Positions 46,302 to 55,524 of a stretch of 64,000 nucleotides of DNA are shown here, in pieces. A model generated the notes under the pieces. The model saw only the letters and a list, made by a program, of their open reading frames with translations, ran no database searches and was not told the DNA's origin. A program made the position numbers and the translations under genes. Each line of letters opens with the position of its first letter. Positions within the stretch are counted from its first letter, which is position 1. The stretch lies in the NCBI RefSeq assembly GCF_023078375.1, contig NZ_CP095554.1:4084501-4148500 (forward strand), read 5' to 3'. Source of the stretch: Roseomonas gilardii subsp. gilardii. GTDB taxonomy: Bacteria; Pseudomonadota; Alphaproteobacteria; Acetobacterales; Acetobacteraceae.

Positions 46302-46335
46302 AAAAGGCCCGCCGGAGCGATCCGGCGGGCCTTTT
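46302..46335 (+). terminator. Bidirectional rho-independent terminator
   Basis: AAAAGGCCCGCCGGA (46302-46316), loop GCGA, TCCGGCGGGCCTTTT (46321-46335): a perfect 15-bp stem with T-runs on both strands. It sits between the radical SAM gene (ends 46288, plus) and the ATP synthase operon (ends 46361, minus), so it serves both. Confidence 0.92.
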
Positions 46336-46360
46336 CTCATGTGTTCTGCCGGACAGCGGT

Positions 46361-46870
46361 TCAGGCGGCGCGCAGTGCCTTGGGCAGATCGGCCACGGAA
46401 CGGTCCACCAGGGCGGCATCGGCCTGGGCGTCGAACTTCGCCGCGATGACCTCCTGCGCGGCATGGGTGGCGACCTCGGCGGCGGTGCGGCGCACCTCCG
46501 CCACGGCGCTCGCCTCGGCGGCCGCGATGCGGTCCAGGGCCATGCGCTCGCTGCGCCTGGCGCTGGCCTCGGCCTCCTCGGCGGCCTTCTTCGCGAGGCG
46601 CTCGGCCTCGGCCTTGGCGCGGGCGATCATCTGCTCGGCCTCGGCGGCGGCGGCGGTGCGGTCGGCCTCGGCCTGCTGGCGCAGCGCCTCCGCCTCCGCC
46701 CGCAGGCGCCCGGCCTCCTCCAGCTCCATCCGCACGGCCTTGGCACGGGCGTCGAGCATGCCGGCGAGGCGCTGCCACATCAGGCGGCCGGTCAGCACGA
46801 CGAAGAGGATGAAGGCGACGCCGACCCAGAATTTCGGGTCGAGCCAGAAATGCTCGTAGTGGTGTGCCAT
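46361..46870 (-). CDS. atpF: F0F1 ATP synthase subunit b
   Basis: 169 residues. One N-terminal membrane helix (FWVGVAFILFVVLTGRLMW) is followed by a long charged coiled coil (ELEEAGRLRAEAEALRQQAE...) forming the stator stalk that links F0 to the F1 head. Last gene of the atpI-B-E-b'-b operon; its ATG overlaps the b' stop by one base. A terminator follows 26 bp after the stop. Confidence 0.93.
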   Translation of the reverse strand: MAHHYEHFWLDPKFWVGVAFILFVVLTGRLMWQRLAGMLDARAKAVRMELEEAGRLRAEAEALRQQAEADRTAAAAEAEQMIARAKAEAERLAKKAAEEAEASARRSERMALDRIAAAEASAVAEVRRTAAEVATHAAQEVIAAKFDAQADAALVDRSVADLPKALRAA

Positions 46871-47622
46871 CAGGCCTGTCCTCGCGCCGCGATCTGACGG
46901 TCAACGGCCTGCGCGACGGCCGCCTGGTCCTTGATGCCGGAAAGGGTCTCGACCAGAGCCGTGGCGGCATCGGTCGCGACCTCCCGCAGCGCGCCCATGG
47001 CGGCGTCGCGGGCCTGCCCGATGCGCGTCTCGGCGGCGGCGATCTGCTCCTGCAGCCGGGCGTTCAGCGCCTCGGCCCGCTTGGCGGCCTCGGCATTGGC
47101 GGCGGCCACGGCGGCGTTGATGCTTTCCTGCGCCTGGGCACGGGCCTGCCGGGTCGCGGCCAGATGCGCGGCATTGGCCTCGTCGGCCTCGGTCTTGGCG
47201 GCGCGCGCGGCCTCCAGGTCGGCACCGATGCGCTGGCGCCGGTTGGCCAGGACCTCGCCCACCGGCGGCAGCAGCCACTGGTAGCTGATCAGCACGAAGA
47301 GGCCGAAGATGACGAAGAGCCAGACGACCTGCGCCGTGGTCAGCGGGTTGGCGAAGTCGAGCTGCGGCATGCCGCCCTTGCCCTCGGCCTGAGCCTGGGC
47401 GTCGTGATAGTCGGCGCGGTCCTGGGCGGAGCCGATGGCATGCGCGCGGTCGGTGTCGGAAAGCGGGGCACCCGTCGTCTGCGGCAACTGGCTAGGCAGC
47501 GCGACCGTGCCGGAGGGGGTGGAATGGGGCGCGGCGGGCGCGGAGGGAACCTGTGCGACGGCGAGCACCGGCAGGAGAACCAGCGCCGCGGCCAGCGCGG
47601 TCGTCTTGCGGCGGATCATCAC
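46870..47622 (-). CDS. F0F1 ATP synthase subunit b' (second b-type subunit)
   Basis: 250 residues, about 80 longer than usual b' subunits. A cleavable-looking signal (TTALAAALVLLPVLAVAQ) and a low-complexity linker precede the membrane helix TTAQVVWLFVIFGLFVLISY and the coiled-coil stalk (GADLEAARAAKTEADEANAA). Phototrophs and alphaproteobacteria pair b with b' in the stator. The N-terminal extension, if kept, would put extra residues in the periplasm. It starts 54 bp after the atpE stop. Confidence 0.9.
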   Translation of the reverse strand: MMIRRKTTALAAALVLLPVLAVAQVPSAPAAPHSTPSGTVALPSQLPQTTGAPLSDTDRAHAIGSAQDRADYHDAQAQAEGKGGMPQLDFANPLTTAQVVWLFVIFGLFVLISYQWLLPPVGEVLANRRQRIGADLEAARAAKTEADEANAAHLAATRQARAQAQESINAAVAAANAEAAKRAEALNARLQEQIAAAETRIGQARDAAMGALREVATDAATALVETLSGIKDQAAVAQAVDRQIAARGQA

Positions 47623-47675
47623 GGCTCCTGAAGGAACCGGTGCCGCGGGGATGCGCCCCGCGGCACCAGGGGGTG

Positions 47676-47915
47676 TCAGGTGAACAGGATCAGGAAGGCG
47701 ATCAGCAGGGCGAAGAGCGCCACGGCTTCCGTCAGGGCGAAGCCCAGGATGCCGATCGGGAAGACGGTGTCGCGGGCGCCGGGGTTGCGGGCCACGCTGC
47801 TGATCAGCGAGGAGAAGATGTTGCCGATGCCGAGGCCGACGCCGAAGAGGGCGATGACCGCGAGGCCGGCGCCAAGGGCCTTGAAGGCGCCGAGGTAGGC
47901 GACAGGATCGTTCAT
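47676..47915 (-). CDS. atpE: F0F1 ATP synthase subunit c
   Basis: 79 residues forming a two-helix hairpin. The polar loop is SVARNPGAR, and the ion-binding carboxylate is the Glu in [14 protein letters not shown] on helix 2. The glycine-rich helix 1 ([18 protein letters not shown]) is typical of c-ring packing. No sodium-site residues are obvious, so proton coupling is expected. Third gene of the operon. Confidence 0.95.
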   Translation of the reverse strand: MNDPVAYLGAFKALGAGLAVIALFGVGLGIGNIFSSLISSVARNPGARDTVFPIGILGFALTEAVALFALLIAFLILFT

Positions 47916-47969
47916 CGAGAAGTTCTCTTTCCTTGTCTCAAGGGGAAGAAGGGAGACGCGCTGTCTTTA

Positions 47970-48725
47970 TTAGTGCAGGTGCACCGCGTCGTGGAGATAG
48001 ATGCTGGTCAGGATCGCGAAGACATAGGCCTGCAGGAAAGCGACCAGCACCTCGAAGCCGATCAGCGCGACGTTGACCGCCATCGGCAGCAGCGCACCGA
48101 GGAAGCCCAGCGCACCAAAGGAGCCGATCAGCACCACGAAGGTGGCGAAGACCTTCAGCATCACGTGCCCCGCGACCATGTTCGCGAAGAGACGGATGGA
48201 GAGGCTGATCGGGCGGGACAGGTAGGAGACGATCTCGACCGGGATGATGATCGGCGCCAGCCAGAGCGGCGCGCCCTCGGGGAAGAAGTAGCCGAAGAAC
48301 TTCCTGCCGTGCAGGACCAGGGCGACGATCGTCGTCGTCAGGAACACCAGCACCGCGAGGCCGAAGGTCACCGCGATATGGCTGGTATAGGTGAAGGCAT
48401 AGGGGAACAGGCCCAGCATGTTCCCGAACAGGATGAACATGAACAGGGCGAAGACGAAGGGGAAGTAGCGGCGCCCCTCCTGCCCGACCTGCCCGATCAC
48501 CAGCCCTTCCACGAATTCGTAGAAGATCTCGGCCAGGGCCTGGAGGCGGCCCGGCACCACGGCGCGGCGGCGCATGCCGAAGATCATCAGGGCCGAGACC
48601 AGACCGACCGCGAGCAGCATGTGGGCGGTGGACTGGGTGAAACCAACAGCGCGGCCGACAGGCCCCAGGACGGGAATGAGCTCGAACTGGCTCAGCGCGT
48701 CGATCGTCTTGCCTTCAGTCGCCAA
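47970..48725 (-). CDS. atpB: F0F1 ATP synthase subunit a
   Basis: 251 residues with five or six membrane helices. The proton-channel helix contains the essential Arg in SRPISLSIRLFANMVAGHVM, and the C-terminal helix has EVLVAFLQAYVFAILTSIYL. It provides the half-channels at the c-ring interface. It starts 15 bp after the atpI stop and ends 54 bp before atpE. Complete and typical. Confidence 0.95.
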   Translation of the reverse strand: MATEGKTIDALSQFELIPVLGPVGRAVGFTQSTAHMLLAVGLVSALMIFGMRRRAVVPGRLQALAEIFYEFVEGLVIGQVGQEGRRYFPFVFALFMFILFGNMLGLFPYAFTYTSHIAVTFGLAVLVFLTTTIVALVLHGRKFFGYFFPEGAPLWLAPIIIPVEIVSYLSRPISLSIRLFANMVAGHVMLKVFATFVVLIGSFGALGFLGALLPMAVNVALIGFEVLVAFLQAYVFAILTSIYLHDAVHLH

Positions 48726-48740
48726 GGCCCTACCCTCAAT

Positions 48741-49037
48741 TCAACGGTCGCGCTCACGCCCCGGGGAAAGAACACGGTACAGGTTCAGTACCCCGGCAGC
48801 GCCGCCCACGAGGAAGAAAACCAGCAGGAACCAGGGGGCGGTGCCGAACCAACGGTCCAGCGCCATGCCGATCACGGTGCCCACGACCAGGGCCGAGACC
48901 AGCTCGGCACCGATCCGCAAGCCAAGACCCCAAACGCCCGCGGGCAAGCCTCCCTTCCCCTTGCCAGGGTCCGGTTCCAGGCCCTGCTGGGCCCGAGCTT
49001 TCCGCAAGCGCTCGTCGAAGTCGCCGTGCTTACCCAC
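48741..49037 (-). CDS. atpI: ATP synthase protein I (AtpI-like)
   Basis: 98 residues from GTG 49037 (VGKHGDFDERLRKARAQQ), which has AAGGAG five bases upstream; a longer frame to 49139 lacks this and has a poor leader. Two membrane helices (RIGAELVSALVVGTVIGMAL and FLLVFFLVGGAAGVLNLYRV) match AtpI/AtpZ-type proteins that help assemble the c-ring. First gene of the F0 operon. Its promoter must lie in the 66-bp gap after the ABC exporter stop or upstream of it. Confidence 0.85.
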   Translation of the reverse strand: MGKHGDFDERLRKARAQQGLEPDPGKGKGGLPAGVWGLGLRIGAELVSALVVGTVIGMALDRWFGTAPWFLLVFFLVGGAAGVLNLYRVLSPGRERDR

Positions 49038-49102
49038 CCTCGCTCCTTGCGGGCCAAAACCCCCGGAAGGCAATGGGCTCGTAAGGAACCGTTCACACGG
49101 TG

Positions 49103-50968
49103 TCAAGCTGAGACGAACCCGCCGGACTGCCGCTCCCACAAGCGCGCGTAGGCTCCGCCATGCGCCAATAATTGCGCATGCGTGCCCATCTCCACGATGC
49201 GCCCGCGCTCCAGCACCACCAGCCGGTCCAGCCGCGCGATGGTGGAGAGCCGGTGCGCGATGGCGATCACGGTCTTGCCCCGCATCAGATGCTCCAACTG
49301 CTCCTGGATCGCGGCCTCCACCTCCGAATCGAGCGCGCTCGTCGCCTCGTCCAGCACCAGGATCGGAGCATCCTTCAGCAGCACGCGGGCGATGGCGATG
49401 CGCTGCCGCTGCCCGCCGGACAGCTTCACGCCCCGCTCCCCGACATGGGCCTCGTAGCCGGTGCGGCCACGCCAGTCCTCCAGCCCCCGGATGAAGCCGT
49501 CCGCCTGGGCCTGCCGCGCCGCTTCCTCGACCGCCGCGTCATCCGCATCCGGGCGGCCATAGCGGATGTTGTCGCCGACGGAGCGGTGCAGCAGCGCGGT
49601 GTCCTGCGTCACCACGCCGATGGCCGCGCGCAGCGACTCGGCTGTCACCGCGGTAATGTCCTGTCCATCAATCAGGATGCGGCCGGAATCCGGCTCGAAG
49701 AAACGCAGCAGCAGGTTGATCGCGGTGGTCTTGCCGGCGCCGGAATGGCCGATCAGCCCGATCCGCTCGCCCGGCGCGATGGTCAGGTCGAAGCCGTCCA
49801 GCACCGCCTGCCCCTCCCGCCCATAGCCGAAGCGGACCTTCTCGAACCGCACCTCGCCGCGCGTGACCACCAGATCCCTCGCCCCCGGCGGGTCCGGCGC
49901 GGTGGGCGGCACGGCGATGGAGCCCATTCCCTCCTGCACCACACCGATATTCTCGAAGATCGAGGAGACGTTGAAGGCGACCCAGCCGGAGATGTTCACG
50001 ATCTGCCAGGCCATGGGCAGCGCCGTGGCCACCACGCCGAGCCCGATCTCCCCCCGCGACCAGAGCCAGATCGACAGCGCCGCCATCCCCGTCATCAGCA
50101 GCGCGTTGAGCGTGGAGAGCAGCAGCCCGTTGATCGTCACCATGCGGGTCTGGCGCTGGAACCGCTCGGTGAGCTGGTTCAGCCCCTCCCCCACGAAATC
50201 ATCCTCATCCCGCGCCCGGGCGAAGAGCTTCACGGTCAGGATGTTGGTATAGCTGTCCACCACCCGCCCGGTGAGCAGCGAGCGCGCCTCCGAGGCCCGC
50301 CGCGCCCGTTCCCGCAGCCTCGGCACGATGAGGCGGAGCTGGACCACGTAGAGGCAGAACCAGAGCAGCACCGGCAGGGCCAGGCGCCAGTCGGCCGAGA
50401 CCAGCCAGAGCACCGCCCCGCTGGCATAGACCAGGATGTACCAGACGGCATTGACGCCGGAGACGATGCTTTCCCGCAGCGCCGGCCCCGCCTGCATCAC
50501 CCGTGTGGCGATGCGGCCGGAGAAATCCTCCTGGAAGAAGGCCCAGCCCTGGCGCACCACGTGCCAGTGCGCCTGCCAGCGGATCATCCCGGTGAAGCCC
50601 GGCACCACCGCCTGCTGCACCACGAGGTTCTGCATCAGGATCGAGGCCGGCCGCACCAGCAGCATCACCAGCGCCATGCCGAGCAGCGGCCCCCCGGCCT
50701 CGGCGAAGAGCCGCTCCGGCGGATGCGCCTGCAGCAGCGAGACCACGCGGCCGATGAAGATCGGGATCAGCGCATCCAGCAGCGCCACCCACATGCCCAT
50801 CACGAACAGCAGCAGGAAGACCAGCTTCGCCTGCCGGGCATAGTGCCAGTAGAACCCCAGCAGCGATCGCGGCGGTGCCCCGTCCGGCACCGGCACGCCC
50901 AGAAAGCGCGCGGCCCTCTCCCCCGGATTCGCGGCCGGGTTCACCAGGTTTTCGAAGAAGCGGAACAT
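49103..50968 (-). CDS. ABC exporter, fused permease-ATPase
   Basis: 621 residues. The first 340 form a six-helix type IV exporter domain (FLLLFVMGMWVALLDALIPI, GMALVMLLVRPASILMQNLV). The ATPase has Walker A GHSGAGKTT, Q-loop VTQDTALLHRSVGDNIR, signature LSGGQRQR, Walker B ILVLDEATSALD and H-loop AIAHRLS, all intact. It probably works as a homodimer exporting lipid, peptide or drug substrates. Repeat copy 2 fills the upstream gap between its start and smc. An MsbA-like paralogue lies at 14523, also beside a copy of this repeat. Confidence 0.92.
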   Translation of the reverse strand: MFRFFENLVNPAANPGERAARFLGVPVPDGAPPRSLLGFYWHYARQAKLVFLLLFVMGMWVALLDALIPIFIGRVVSLLQAHPPERLFAEAGGPLLGMALVMLLVRPASILMQNLVVQQAVVPGFTGMIRWQAHWHVVRQGWAFFQEDFSGRIATRVMQAGPALRESIVSGVNAVWYILVYASGAVLWLVSADWRLALPVLLWFCLYVVQLRLIVPRLRERARRASEARSLLTGRVVDSYTNILTVKLFARARDEDDFVGEGLNQLTERFQRQTRMVTINGLLLSTLNALLMTGMAALSIWLWSRGEIGLGVVATALPMAWQIVNISGWVAFNVSSIFENIGVVQEGMGSIAVPPTAPDPPGARDLVVTRGEVRFEKVRFGYGREGQAVLDGFDLTIAPGERIGLIGHSGAGKTTAINLLLRFFEPDSGRILIDGQDITAVTAESLRAAIGVVTQDTALLHRSVGDNIRYGRPDADDAAVEEAARQAQADGFIRGLEDWRGRTGYEAHVGERGVKLSGGQRQRIAIARVLLKDAPILVLDEATSALDSEVEAAIQEQLEHLMRGKTVIAIAHRLSTIARLDRLVVLERGRIVEMGTHAQLLAHGGAYARLWERQSGGFVSA

Positions 50969-51040
50969 CGCGGGAACAGGACGCCCGTGCGGGGAGTCGG
51001 GTCAACGCACAACGCGTTCATGTTCGGGGGGCGCACATCA

Positions 51041-51349
51041 TGGCTGCCCCCGGGAGAGAGGCGCTGCCTCTCCCCCGGAACCCCCACTCCGCCAGGACCC
51101 TGCGGGCCCTGGACCCCGGGAGTTGCCCCAGGCGGTTGTCGTCAGCCCTGCGGCTGCATCCCGAAGCGCGGCGGACATGGGGTACCAGAAAGGAGAAAAC
51201 ACCCTGTCCGCGCCGGTGGCACCCGCAGCCGCCGGAGAGCCATGCTCTCCGGCGTGATCCGGCCGCATCGGCACCAGCGAGTGGGAGGTCCAGGAACCTC
51301 AGGTTCCTGGCGGATAGGGGGCTGGGGAAAGGCAGCGCCTTTCCCCAGG
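51041..51349 (+). repeat. Interspersed hairpin-rich intergenic repeat, copy 2
   Basis: It occupies the 50969-51368 gap between the ABC exporter and smc, which contains no gene. Same orientation and order of blocks as 14084-14406. Hairpins: 51056-51072 (7 bp, loop GCT), 51232-51252 (CCGGAGAGC, loop CAT), 51290-51310 (CCAGGAACC, loop TCA) and 51322-51348 (CTGGGGAAAGGC, loop AGC, perfect 12 bp). In the third hairpin both stem strands differ from copy 1 in a compensating way. Confidence 0.85.
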
Positions 51350-51368
51350 GCCACGGGAGCAACGCCCC

Positions 51369-54300
51369 TCAGGCCGTCGCCTGGGCCACCATCTCCACCG
51401 CCCGCGACAGATCCACGCTGAGCAGGCGGGATACGCCACGCTCCTGCATGGTGACGCCGTAGAGCCGGTGCATGCGGGCCATGGTCAGCGGGTGGTGGGT
51501 GACCACCAGGAAGCGGGTGCCCCCTTCCGCCATCGCCTCCAGCAGCCCGCAAAGGCGTTCCACATTGGCATCGTCGAGAGGGGCGTCCACCTCGTCCAGC
51601 ACGCAGACCGGGGCGGGCTGGCACCGGAACACGGCGAAGATCAGGGAGAGCGCCGTCAGCGCCTGCTCTCCGCCCGAAAGCAGCGACAGGGCGGCCAGCC
51701 GCTTGCCCGGCGGCTCGGCGAAGAGCTCCAGCCCGGCCTCCAGGATGTCCTCCGACCCGACCAGCGCCAGATGCGCCCGCCCGCCCCCGAAGAGCCGGGT
51801 GAAGAGTGCCTGGAATTCCGCGTTCACCCTGTCGAAGACGGCGCGCAGCCGCTCCCGCGCCTCGCGGTTCAGATGGCCGACCGAGCCGCGCAGCTTGTTG
51901 ATCGCGGTGGCGATGCTGTCGCGCTCGGCATCCAGCCCGGCGAGGCGCGCCTCGATCTCCGCCACCTCGCCCTCGGCGCGCAGGTTGACCGGCCCCATCT
52001 CCTCGCGCTCCCGCGCCAGGCGCTCGGCCTTGCGGCGGGCGCGCTCCTCGGCCGCCTCGGACAGATCCTCCGGCGCTCCGGGCAGCACCGCCTCCGGCCC
52101 CAGCCGCTCGGCGATGCGGGCCATCAGGGCGCGGGCGGCGTCCTCGGCCCGCTGCACGGCGGCATCGGCGGCGAGGCGCGCCTCGCGGGCGGCGGCATGG
52201 GTGGCCTCGGCGCGGTGCCGGGCCTCCGCCGTGTCGCGCACCGCCTGTTCCGCCCCGGCCAGGATGCGGGCTGCCTCGGCATGGGCGGATTCGGCCTCGG
52301 CCAGGATGCGGGCGGAGGCCTCGCGGCGGGAACCGGCGGCGTCCGGCGCCTCGGCGGCCTCGCGGCACAGGCGGCGGGCCTCCTCGGCGCGGCGTTCCAG
52401 CTCGGCCAGATGCGCGGCGGCCTCGGTGCCTCGGGCCACCCAGCCGGCACGCTCGGCGGCAAGGGCCTCGCGCCGGGCGGCGATCCGCGCGGCCTCGGCG
52501 CGCAGCGCGGCCACAGCCTCGCGCAGCCGGGCCTCCGTGTCGCGCGCGCCGGCCAGCGCGGCGCGGGTGGCTTCCAGCGCGGCGCGGGCGGTCTCCACGG
52601 GCACCTCGCCGGCGCGCCCCGCGATCTCCAGCGCCGCCTGCGCCTCGGCCTGCTCGGCCAGGGCACGCTCGATCTCCGGCAACAGCGCGGCGAGGCGGCT
52701 TTCCGCCCGCGCCGCATCGGCGGCCAGCCGGTCGCGCGCCGTGCGGGCGGCATCGAGGCTCAGCCCGGCCTCGCGCCGCGCGGCACGGGCCTGCGCCTCG
52801 GCGGTACCGGCCTCGGCCTCGGCGGTGCGGGCGGCGTCGCGGGCCCGGGCGGCCTCGCCGGCATCCGGCAGGGCGGCGAGCGCCTCCCCTGCCGCCGACA
52901 GAGCGACCTGCGCGACCTCCAGCTCGGCGGCGGCCTGTTCCAGCCGCGGTGCCAGCGCGGCCTCGCGCCCGGCCACAGCGGCGGCCTCGGCGGCAAGGCG
53001 GGATTCCTCGGTGCGTGCCCTGGCCAGTCGGGATTCGGCGGCGCGGCGCGCCTCGCGGCTGGCATTCTCGCGGGCGATCGCCTCGCGCTCCGCTGCCTCG
53101 GCCCCGCTCCGCGCCTCCCGCGCCCCGGCCGCCCGTTCCTGGGCGGCGGCGAGGTCGGATTTCAGCGCACGCAGCCGGTTGCGGCGTTGGAGGCGGATCG
53201 CGGCGGCGCTCGGGGCCCCGGCGCGGACCGTATAGCCATCCCAGCGCCAGAGCCCGCCCTCGGCGGAGACCAGGATCTGCCCGGGGGCCAGCGCGGATTG
53301 CAGCGCCGCCCCATCCGCTCCCTCCGGCAGCAGCCCGACCTGGGAGAGCGCGCGGCGCAACGGGGCCGGGGCCTCCATCAGCCGGTCGAAGCCCCGCACC
53401 CCGTCCGGCAGCGGCCCGGCACCCGGCAGCGGCGGCAGTTCGCGCCAGTGGCGCGGCGCCTCGGAACCGGCGGCGGCCTCCAGCGCCTCGCCCAGCGCGG
53501 CGCCCAGCGCCACCTCCAGTCCCGGCGGCACGGTGGTCGCGTCCAGCAGCGGCGCATCACCCTTGCCCGCATCGGCGCGCAGCAGCGCCTCCAGCCCCTG
53601 CGCCTCGGCGGCGAGGAGGGCCTGCCCGGCTTCCGCCTCGCTGGCGGCCTCCCGGGCGCGGGCCAGGGCGGCACGGGCAGCCTCGCGGGCGGTCTCGGCC
53701 TCGCGCGCCGCCTCGGTGGTGGCGGCATGGGCGGCCTCGGCCTCGGCAAGCTCCCGCCGCGCGGCTTCCAGCACTCCATCCGGCAGGCGGGCGGCCGCGA
53801 TCCGTGCCTGTTCGGCGGCGAGCTGCTCCGAATCCTTCCGTGCCCGGTCCAGGCGGGCGGCGGCGGAATCGCGGTCGCCCGTGGCGCGTTGCAGGGCGGC
53901 GGCGGCGGAATCGGCGCGCAGCCGGGCGGCCGCATGGGCTTCCTGCGCCGCGACGCGGGCGGTCTCGGCGGCCTCCAGCGCGGCATCGGCGGCGGCCCGT
54001 GCCGCCTCGGCCTCGGCGAGCCTCGTCTCCGCGGCGGGCAGCGCCTCGGGCGGCGGGATGGCTGCCTCGGCCTCGCCGCGTTCGGATTCCAGCCGCGCCA
54101 GCGCCCCGGCGGCGCGGTTGGCGCGGGCCTCGGCGGCCTCGCGGGCGGCGCGGCGATGCGCCTCGTCCGCCGCCGCCGCCGATGCCTCCTCGGCGGCGCG
54201 CTCGGCGGCGCGGCTGGCCTCGTCCAGCGCGGTGCGGGCCGCCTGGGCCTCCGCCTCGGCCTCGGCCAGCCGGGCAGGCATCGCTTCGGCCTCGGCCGCG

Positions 54301-55472
54301 AGCCCGGCCTCCTCACCGCCCAGCCGGGCCAGCGCCTCGTCGGCGGCGCGGGCGGCGATGGCGGCGCGTTCCAGATCCTCCTGCACCTGCCGCAGCCGCG
54401 CCTCGGCGGCTTCCAGCGCAGCGCGGGCACGGGCCTCCTCGGCGGAAAGCCCCTCGGCCTCCACCCGGCGGCGCTCCAGCAGCGTGCGGGCCAGGACCTC
54501 GGCCTCGCGCGGCGCGGGCAGGGCGTTGGTGGCGGTATGGGCGGCCACGGCGGCGCGCGCCGCCTCCGCCTCGGCCGCCTGCAAGGCCGCCTGGGCCTGG
54601 GCGCGCCGGGTGCGGGCCTCGTGCAGCCCGGCCTCGCCGCGCCCGGCCAGGATGGCGAGCCATTCGGCCTCCGCCTCCCGCGTCAGGCCGGACAGGTTGC
54701 GGTAGCGGGCCGCCTGCTTCGCCTGCTTGCGCAGCCCCTCGCGCTGGCGCTCCAACTGGGCGCGCAGGTCCTCGGCGCGGGACAGGTTTCCTTCCGCCTG
54801 CCGCAGCTTCAGCTCCGCCTCGTGGCGCCGGGCGCGCAGCCCGGCGATGCCGGCGGCCTCCTCCAGCACCTGGCGGCGATCCTCCGGCTTGGCGCCGATC
54901 AGCGCGGCGACCTTGCCCTGGCTGACCATGCCGGAGGCGCGGGAGCCGGTGCCGAGATCGGCGAACATCGTCGCCACGTCGCGCCCGCGCACCTCGCGCC
55001 CGTTGATGCGATAGCCCGTGCCCTCGCCGCGCTCGATGCGGCGGACGATCTCCAGCTCCGTTACCTCGGCATTCGGCGGCGGAGCAAGGCCGGCGGCATC
55101 CTCCAGCCAGAGCGCGACCTCGGCATGGGAACGGGCGGCACGGGTGCTGGTGCCGGCGAAGACCACGTCGTCCATCCCGGCGCCGCGCATGGCCCGGGCA
55201 TTGGACTCGCCCATGGCCCAGCGCAGCGCCTCCACGACATTGGACTTGCCGCAGCCGTTCGGGCCGACGATCCCGGTCAGGCCGGGCAGGACCTCGACCG
55301 TCTGCGCCTCGGCGAAGGATTTGAAGCCGGCGATGCGCAGGCGGGTGAGCGTGGCGGAGCGCAGGCCGCGCTCCGTGGTCCCGCTGTCCCGGGAAGAGGC
55401 GCGGGCGGTGCCGCCCTCCTCCCCGTCACCCCCTTCATCGCCGGGCAGGTCGCGCGGCGGAATGGAGTCCAT
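51369..55472 (-). CDS. smc: Chromosome segregation ATPase SMC
   Basis: 1367 residues. N-terminal Walker A GPNGCGKSN in LTGIVGPNGCGKSNVVEALR; C-terminal signature LLSGGEQALTALSLIFAVF and Walker B PVCVLDEVDAPLDD complete the split ATPase head. Two very Ala/Glu/Arg-rich coiled coils flank a hinge around residues 640-780 (LEVALGAALGEALEAAAGSE to ILVSAEGGLWRWDGYTVRAG). It compacts and organises the chromosome with ScpA/B. The 35 or so residues before LTRLRIAGFKSFAE are variable. It follows dsbA-like and DUF721 genes in the order usual for alphaproteobacteria. Confidence 0.95.
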   Translation of the reverse strand: MDSIPPRDLPGDEGGDGEEGGTARASSRDSGTTERGLRSATLTRLRIAGFKSFAEAQTVEVLPGLTGIVGPNGCGKSNVVEALRWAMGESNARAMRGAGMDDVVFAGTSTRAARSHAEVALWLEDAAGLAPPPNAEVTELEIVRRIERGEGTGYRINGREVRGRDVATMFADLGTGSRASGMVSQGKVAALIGAKPEDRRQVLEEAAGIAGLRARRHEAELKLRQAEGNLSRAEDLRAQLERQREGLRKQAKQAARYRNLSGLTREAEAEWLAILAGRGEAGLHEARTRRAQAQAALQAAEAEAARAAVAAHTATNALPAPREAEVLARTLLERRRVEAEGLSAEEARARAALEAAEARLRQVQEDLERAAIAARAADEALARLGGEEAGLAAEAEAMPARLAEAEAEAQAARTALDEASRAAERAAEEASAAAADEAHRRAAREAAEARANRAAGALARLESERGEAEAAIPPPEALPAAETRLAEAEAARAAADAALEAAETARVAAQEAHAAARLRADSAAAALQRATGDRDSAAARLDRARKDSEQLAAEQARIAAARLPDGVLEAARRELAEAEAAHAATTEAAREAETAREAARAALARAREAASEAEAGQALLAAEAQGLEALLRADAGKGDAPLLDATTVPPGLEVALGAALGEALEAAAGSEAPRHWRELPPLPGAGPLPDGVRGFDRLMEAPAPLRRALSQVGLLPEGADGAALQSALAPGQILVSAEGGLWRWDGYTVRAGAPSAAAIRLQRRNRLRALKSDLAAAQERAAGAREARSGAEAAEREAIARENASREARRAAESRLARARTEESRLAAEAAAVAGREAALAPRLEQAAAELEVAQVALSAAGEALAALPDAGEAARARDAARTAEAEAGTAEAQARAARREAGLSLDAARTARDRLAADAARAESRLAALLPEIERALAEQAEAQAALEIAGRAGEVPVETARAALEATRAALAGARDTEARLREAVAALRAEAARIAARREALAAERAGWVARGTEAAAHLAELERRAEEARRLCREAAEAPDAAGSRREASARILAEAESAHAEAARILAGAEQAVRDTAEARHRAEATHAAAREARLAADAAVQRAEDAARALMARIAERLGPEAVLPGAPEDLSEAAEERARRKAERLAREREEMGPVNLRAEGEVAEIEARLAGLDAERDSIATAINKLRGSVGHLNREARERLRAVFDRVNAEFQALFTRLFGGGRAHLALVGSEDILEAGLELFAEPPGKRLAALSLLSGGEQALTALSLIFAVFRCQPAPVCVLDEVDAPLDDANVERLCGLLEAMAEGGTRFLVVTHHPLTMARMHRLYGVTMQERGVSRLLSVDLSRAVEMVAQATA

Positions 55473-55524
55473 CTAGAAAACGATCCTCAAGCGATCCTCT
55501 GCCAATCCTTGCCCCCTCGGTGTG

